64,000 nt of DNA, from contig NC_080044.1 in the NCBI RefSeq assembly GCF_012489685.1, forward strand, positions 22,858,369 to 22,922,368. The letters run 5' to 3'. Position numbers and translations under genes: made by a program. Below the pieces are notes generated by a model. That model saw nothing but the letters and a program-made list of their open reading frames with translations. It searched no databases and was not told the origin of the DNA. This stretch comes from Lotus japonicus. Its lineage: Eukaryota; Streptophyta; Magnoliopsida; Fabales; Fabaceae. Every line of letters starts with the position of its first letter. Position 1 is the stretch's first letter. Positions 58,662-64,000 of the stretch are shown here, one piece after another.

Positions 58662-59039
58662 AAACTATGAGAAAATGAAAAATACACCGACATGTAAACT
58701 TTTTTTACACAGACGTCCAATTGTTTTTCACCACATTAGAAACTATAAATGTAATTTAATTAAAATAAATGAGGAACATAAGTATTTATCCCTTAGAATA
58801 CCCACATGCATGTATCGTTACTATTTATATTCATTTCTCATCTTATAAAATATACATTATCATGAATTTATGTAAATCTAAAATTTAATTTAACTTAATT
58901 TCATAACATTGTATTTTTTTCAAATAACATTATCGTTATATAATACCAAAATATATATTTAACAATTATTGGTTCGACCACGATTTGACTTCGGTTAAAC
59001 TAATAAACCGTCTTTTCTTAAAGCAAAAGCACAAAATAA

Positions 59040-59072
59040 ATAAATATATATATATATTATATATATATATGA
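59040..59072. repeat. AT-rich simple repeat
   Basis: A run of about 33 bases, mostly AT dinucleotides (ATATATAT followed by a TATATTATATAT variant). Confidence 0.8.
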
Positions 59073-59109
59073 AAGAAAATAGCACATAGCTCATAAAGAG
59101 CAAATGTCA

Positions 59110-59523
59110 AGAATGAGGATTAATACAACAAAAAACTAATCATCAGAAATCTAAGAGCAAACCAGGAAACTCATCAAAAGCACCAAAACAACTACAGAAA
59201 CCCATATGAGTAAATAACCTACAAACAACCCAAGAGAAATCAGCCACTCCACATCCTCAAAGCCGTCGCGACCTAATATTACCTGCTATGCCAAGGAGAG
59301 CAACTTCATCGGAGGAATCATAATACATTAACACAAACCAAGACATTTCCCCATAGCCAAAGCCACTCTCGCCCTTATCATAACGCCCGGAGGGCCCCTA
59401 GGACTTTGCGGTTCAAACATCACCAATTGGTTATGCAAAGAACCCAAAACAGCCTCACTTCAAACTGAAGTCGAGGGCAAGGCAAGCTCCATCTCAACAG
59501 CCATGGCCTTTTCTTTCCTAGGT
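59110..59523 (-). pseudogene. Coding-like remnant of unknown origin
   Basis: On the minus strand a stretch with higher GC reads as protein for about 60 residues with one stop (KAMAVEMELALPSTSV, then SEAVLGSLHNQLVMFEPQS). It has no start or splice context and could be LINE-derived or a host gene relic. The hAT-like element at 59525 begins just beside it. Confidence 0.25.
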
Positions 59524-59915
59524 CTAGGGATGACAACATAACCCGAGGGATTCGCCCGAACCCGACCCGATTTTAATGGTAAAACCCGATATGATTGGGT
59601 TTGGGTTTAGGTTTGGTATTGGTTAAACCCGCACCTGAACCCGAAAAATATATATATAATTTGCTTAAATGGTCAATTGGCCCCAATAATTGTAAAGGGA
59701 ATAAGTCATGTTCCTTGTAAAATTTTCGCATCAAATTGGGTCCCTAAAAATATTTTTTTAATCCAATTAAGTCATTTTGCTCAATTTTGACCGGTCAACG
59801 GTCCAGTGGCAAGCCTAGTCAGCTAGGGATGATCATGTGGACTTTTTGACATCAATTTTAGTCCCTTAAAAAATATTTTAATCAATTTCACTTCCAATTT
59901 TATTTATTTTATGAA

Positions 59916-60574
59916 GGCTTAAATACTCTTTTGGTCCTTGAAATTGTAAAGGGAATCAAATCTGGTTCATGTAAAATTTTCGCATCAAATTTGGTCCCTA
60001 AAATTGTTTTTCTAATCTAATAAAGTCTTTTTGCTCAATTTTGACTAGTCAACGGTCCAGTGGCAAGCCTAGTCAGCTAAGGATGGCCACGTGAACTTTT
60101 TCACAACAATTTTAGTCCCTTGAAAAATATTTTAATCAATTTTACCATGTTCTTCCACTTTCCTCTTCCACCTTCTTCCTCTTCCTCCATAACTCAAATC
60201 CTTAAACCCATAAATTCAAAACTCTAAAAAAACTATATGTTCATCATATTCACCTTCCTTTTGAATTTATGGGATTTGAGTTATGGAGGAAGAGGAAGAG
60301 GAAGAAGGTGAAAGAGGAAGAAGATGGAGGTGGAAGAACAGGGACTAAAATTGATTAAAATATTTTTCAAGAGACTAAAATTGATGTGAAAAAAGTCCAC
60401 GTGGCCGTCCTTAGCTGACTAGGTTTGCCACTGGACCTTTGACCGGTCAAAATTGAGCAAAATGACTTAATTAGATTAAAAAATAATTTTAGGGACCCAA
60501 TTTGATGCGAAAATTTTACAGGAATCATATTTGATTCCCTTTACAATTTTAAGGACCAAAAGGTTATTTTAGCC
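59916..60574. mobile_element. Nested Mutator-like foldback element
   Basis: GGCTTAAATACTCTTTTGGTCC at the left end returns inverted at the right end, and similarity continues inward over almost the whole element. The centre (about 60145-60345) is an imperfect palindrome built from CTTCCTCTTCC/GGAAGAGGAAG segments. It is flanked by TTTTATGAA (59907-59915) and TTTTTTGAA (60575-60583), one mismatch in nine. It is related to the outer element and inserted inside it. Confidence 0.65.
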
Positions 60575-61121
60575 TTTTTTGAATAATAAAATTAATGCTT
60601 TCTTAGCTATGGCCCAAATTTATCTTAAAATACATTAGAAAATAAAGATGTTTTTGTTAATTATGTTAGGACCCCAAATCATATTATCCTCAACCTCTCA
60701 TCCTTCATCGTCCTCTTCTTCTCAACCCAGTAGATAAATACACAGGAGAAACAAGAAACTAAAACCAAAGGGAAGAAAAAAAAGGAAAGCCTAAGGAGAA
60801 TAACAAGCCTACATCAGATTCCCAACCTACGCCACCAATTCCTTAGTCAAACTTCTCTATATCATCTCAGTTAACGAAGCTCCATAAACAAATGGAAAGC
60901 TTCAAACCAGCAGAAAACACCACCACCACCTTTGAGCTGCAATCCAACGTAACTTACCCTGAAGCATTAACCAGCAATCACCGTCTGTGAACCGCTCCAC
61001 CCTCTTTCTTTCACCACCGCGACAGCGTCATACTGCCTACATTCGCAACGAATCTGGGCAAGAACCACACCAACCCTGAGCAATAAAAAACCGCACGGAT
61101 CTGGGCAAGATCCGCACGGAT

Positions 61122-61421
61122 ATGATGTTGGACAAGATGGGGCAACACGGGGGAGGACATGGCATGGCGACACGAGGATGGAGGAGGACCTGGCGTGGCA
61201 GTGCGAGGACGGAGGATGTACAAATCAAATTCAATTCAAACAATGAATCGGTGAAATTGCGGCAAGCGCTCACCACTCAGCAACAAGCCATACAGAATTT
61301 GTATGTTAAATTGGAGGAGGAGAGGGATGTTGCATCCTCTACTGCCAATGATATTGAAGTTGCAGAGCAGAAGGCTGAACTTCAGATGGATTTTGGGAAA
61401 TTGAGGCTTAATTGGGGGTGA
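61122..61421 (+). pseudogene. Fragment of a GTD-binding (myosin-binding) protein gene
   Basis: A 99-codon frame ends at TGA 61421. Residues about 41-97 (61242-61412) resemble the GTD-binding domain of plant myosin-binding proteins: SVKLRQALTTQQQAIQNLY followed by KLEEERDVASSTAND and AELQMDFGKLRL. This coiled-coil domain normally binds the globular tail of myosin XI. The preceding 40 residues (Gly/Arg-rich) have no counterpart I know. Only a small part of the domain is present, with a gap of about ten residues in the middle. It lies between the arms of a Mutator-like element, so it is most likely captured. Whether it is expressed cannot be told. Confidence 0.5.
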
Positions 61422-61949
61422 GATTAGTTAATTAGGACTTAATTAGAGTTTTATTTTGATTTTCAATTAATCATATGAGTTGGAATGAGTTTTTATTCAA
61501 AAAAAAAGATATAAGCCACGTGGAAATGCTGATAGTGTAAAAATTAAGACACATCAGACCAAAGCACACTTTGTCCTTAATTGGATTAAAAAAATATTTT
61601 AGGGACCCAATTTGATACAAAAATTTTACAAGGACTAGGAATGATTCCCTTTACAATTACAGGGGTCAATCGATCATTTAAGCCTGTAAAATTACAAAAT
61701 TAAATTATATATATCATGTTAACAACTTAATTTGTTTGCAAAGAAGATATAAAAGGTTTTTTCATAACAAAATCATATAAATTGCGTTTTGTTTTGCAGA
61801 AAACTTTGTTAGGTTAGGACATGAGTTTGAGGCTATAACGGATTTGGGTAAACCCGAAACCCAACGGGTTTGAGCTTGGTATGAGAGTTTGGGTTTGGGA
61901 AAGGCAAAACCTGAGCCCGACCTGACCCGTTGACATCCCTACATGGGTC

Positions 61950-62455
61950 TATAAGAAAAAGTATTTGACACAAATATGAAATAAAGTGTCTACACCTACT
62001 TGCTAAGGACCCATTACCAAGCAGAACGCGGTAGATAAATTTATCAGCATATTTTCTTTAAAAGACAACTTATATCAATTTTCTTACATCCAAATTAAGT
62101 TTTCCGTTCAAATAATGACGTGTACGCATTTTAAAATTCAACAATAAATTCTAAAAGGCTTTTGATGTTGGAAAAAATATATAGAAAACCAAATAACCAT
62201 GATACAGAGAACAAGTTTTTTCCTCCTTGAAATCAGCAGTATTGAAATAAGGAACCATGTAGTATATTTGAAGGGATTTGATTGCATATGCACAGCCCAG
62301 ATGGAAATGCCCCTTCCCCTTTCATCTTTCCACCAGTGCTTCTGCCTTTCCTTCTATCTTCTCTCGTCTTTCAAAAGGTCCAAGATGGAGACAATGAAGA
62401 CAGGAAAATAAAGATCATTGGCCAGCTTGTATATTAAATTCAATAACTTTTTTAC
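61950..62455. other. AT-rich flank, possibly the intron or 3' end of the gene at right
   Basis: No open frame of note. If the exon at 62456-62591 belongs to a minus-strand gene, this segment would hold a downstream intron or 3' end. Confidence 0.3.
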
Positions 62456-62591
62456 CTTTAAACTATATCCAGAGCCTATATTCTGAATCACTTCTGCCCT
62501 GTAACTACTTGTCAAAAAGATCAAATGCTCCTTTAATGCAAGCCGTCGTGAAAGCTTCGAATTACCAAGCTCTTTTGCCACCAGCACATAC
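62456..62591 (-). CDS. Exon of an unidentified minus-strand gene
   Basis: A 136-bp block on the minus strand has an acceptor (TTTCTTCAG before 62591) and a donor (AAG then GTAAAA after 62456) and one open frame of 45 codons: YVLVAKELGNSKLSRRLAL, then KEHLIFLTSSYRAEVIQNIG and SGYSLK. The composition and splice signals look like a real internal exon with alpha-helical coding sequence. I do not recognise the family. A second exon-like block at 63106-63028 (TSIVWAQLTAWMAELLDVGD) lies upstream on the same strand, but its phase does not join directly, so at least one more exon would be needed. Confidence 0.45.
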
Positions 62592-62599
62592 CTGAAGAA

Positions 62600-64000
62600 A
62601 TTATCAAGAATTTAACATAGCGTCAAGCATAAAACAGCACTAAAGATCAAAGGGAGGAAAATAAATTGTCCACATTCAAGCCAGAAAGTTTATCCATTTG
62701 TCTTCCATATTTTTCAAATAGTCTCTGGATTGTTGTATAGCTTTTGCTACAATAAGTTCTCCCCTCTGTCCCTAAATGACACACAACCTTTTGGTGAAGA
62801 CACATATCTATTTATCAAATTTCTTATTATTTTTATAAACTTAGGGACTTTTGGGGGTGGATGTTGGAAGAACAACAAAGCAGATAATACTATGGTTAAA
62901 ATTAAGGATTTATTACCATTGCAGAGATTCAACATTGTGTGCCTTCTGCTTTAACCAAAAAGCAATTCTCTTTTTGATGAGGATCTAATAAATGCGCCAT
63001 GTTTACTATAGATATACTAGGTAGTTCCTCAAATCTTTAATGCTATCTCCAACATCCAAGAGCTCCGCCATCCATGCAGTGAGCTGAGCCCATACAATAG
63101 AGGTTCCTGGAAGCCAGAGCAAAATTCAGTGTATACGCACATAAAAGGCACATAGCGCACTGATTTGACACATATATGAGGAAAATTATCCATAAATGAG
63201 ACCCTCACCAGACAAAAGTGGAAAAGAAGGTGATAACAATATTGATGCTTGACTATATATCACACTTCTTTGTTCAAATCATGTCTGCTTGAGTAGGTTT
63301 GGAACTGGCTTGAGTTGGTCACCAGATAAACACCTATAAATCTATAAACCGTAGGAATTAGAAATCAAGTCCAACCAATATGATAATTTGTATACAGGCA
63401 TTAACCTGGCACAAGGAAACTAAATCCCGGCTTTGACAACAAATATCCATTACACAACCAACAAATAAAAATCAAATAGTACATAAATCTTATTATCAAA
63501 AATTAATAAAAAATTATGGAATAACAATATGCAGGACTTGTTAACAATTTTTCTTTTAGACATTGAAAGAAATTTTATATAAGAAAAAGGGGAGGAAGTA
63601 CAGCTATAGAAGGATAAGTCCTCCCAAACAGAAAAAGTAAATTACCCAGATAACCCGAAAAGATCAAAGAATGCAGTGAATCTGCCCAATCTCTATCCAT
63701 ATATGAAATGTGTGATCCCTTTGAAACACACATTACCAGAAAACCACAGGGGGGCCAGAAACATCATCTTATCTATTCTGCAGCACACTGAGGGCAGAAA
63801 CACAACCTTAAATGTAAGAGCATTCTGCCTTTAAATCTAACAACAAGAATCTGCTCGACCTTCTGACACACCTATCACATGCCAAAGTCCGTTGTAAGGG
63901 TAACTGTGCTAGTAGTTAGTTTGTAGTAAAGATGAGACTGTTATAAGTTTGTTGTGACTGTTACAAGTTAGGTAAGCCTCTATAGTATGAGTCCTTCGTG
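62600..64000. other. Right-end sequence without a supported gene
   Basis: Apart from the possible exon near 63028-63106 (minus strand) nothing is supported. Overlapping short frames at 62730-62954 lie in AT-rich sequence on both strands and have no similarity I recognise. Confidence 0.4.

Larger units (their letters stand above)
59662..61684. mobile_element. Mutator-like element carrying a captured gene fragment
   Basis: Terminal inverted repeats of about 150-200 bp (TTAAATGGTCAATTGGCCCC, ATTGTAAAGGGAAT and TTTTCGCATCAAATTGGGTCC segments at 59663-59830) return inverted at 61565-61684. The candidate nine-base duplications TATATAATT (59653-59661) and TGTAAAATT (61685-61693) agree at seven positions. 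Between the arms lie the nested element at 59916-60574 and a gene-like fragment at 61122-61421. Long arms, a nine-base duplication and a gene fragment are the signature of Pack-MULEs. Confidence 0.5.
59525..61941. mobile_element. hAT-like element enclosing a Mutator-like nest
   Basis: TAGGGATGACAAC at the left and GTTGACATCCCTA at the right (59525 and 61941) are inverted ends of the TAGGGATG type common in plant hAT elements. Sub-terminal regions (59536-59640 and 61835-61930) are rich in ACCCGA/CGGGTT words in opposite orientation. The flanking eight bases, CCTAGGTC and CATGGGTC, agree at six positions, so the duplication is only suggestive. No transposase is present; the interior is occupied by the elements at 59662-61684. 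Confidence 0.55.

Noticed and set aside
60967..61276. Cys/Pro-rich minus-strand frames opposite the captured fragment
   Set aside because: They are GC-rich antisense frames without a start context or domain; the plus strand carries the recognisable similarity.

Overview
This is plant nuclear DNA from a eudicot, probably a legume. That placement is an inference from the style of the transposons; no marker gene confirms it. Roughly the first 43.8 kb is a stack of nested LTR retrotransposons. The remaining 20 kb is AT-rich, lower-copy DNA with one intact host gene, a pectin acetylesterase of 12 exons on the minus strand (50283-53599), surrounded by small DNA transposons, a SINE and LINE debris.

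Left block (1-8212): the leader and 5' LTR of a minus-oriented long-LTR Ty3/gypsy-like element (F) that runs off the left edge. Its LTR is split by a plus-strand solo LTR of the same superfamily (G, 1987-5400). F sits in a decayed Ty3 pol fragment (H, 8213-9261: RNase H plus integrase).

Central block (9262-43810): a broken plus-strand Ty1/copia element of Sirevirus type (A) was hit in its integrase by a 31-kb minus-strand Sirevirus-type element (B, 12488-43497, target duplication TAAAG). B encodes gag, pol, an envelope-like ORF and, on the opposite strand, a small coiled-coil ORF with its own TATA box. B took three later insertions, each with a readable target duplication. D (14532-24835, AAGAG) is a gag-only element with 3.9-kb LTRs, lying in the antisense ORF. 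E (27498-31537, CACCA) is a solo LTR, lying in the envelope-like ORF. C (38929-43433, AAAAG) is a gag-only Sirevirus derivative, lying in B's 5' LTR. Reading frames join cleanly across every insertion, so the order of events can be read directly: A before B, and B before C, D and E.

The long-LTR family (D, E, F, G) shows two unusual things. D keeps gag but has no pol, and F has lost even gag through a deletion between two AGAAC words. The middle of the LTR carries a different tandem array in different copies (36-37, 26 or 60 bp units). D and C both look dependent on enzymes supplied by other elements, and both keep an uninterrupted gag, whereas the only near-complete element, B, has stop codons in gag and pol.

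Right block (43811-64000): a SINE with a 14-bp target duplication, a LINE 3' end, a foldback element, the pectin acetylesterase gene, four MITE-like elements within 3 kb of its 5' flank, a 5'-truncated LINE with 12-bp duplications, and a hAT-like/Mutator-like nest (59525-61941) that appears to contain a captured fragment of a myosin-binding (GTD-binding) protein gene. One convincing but unidentified exon lies at 62456-62591. All boundaries, splice sites and divergence counts were read by eye.
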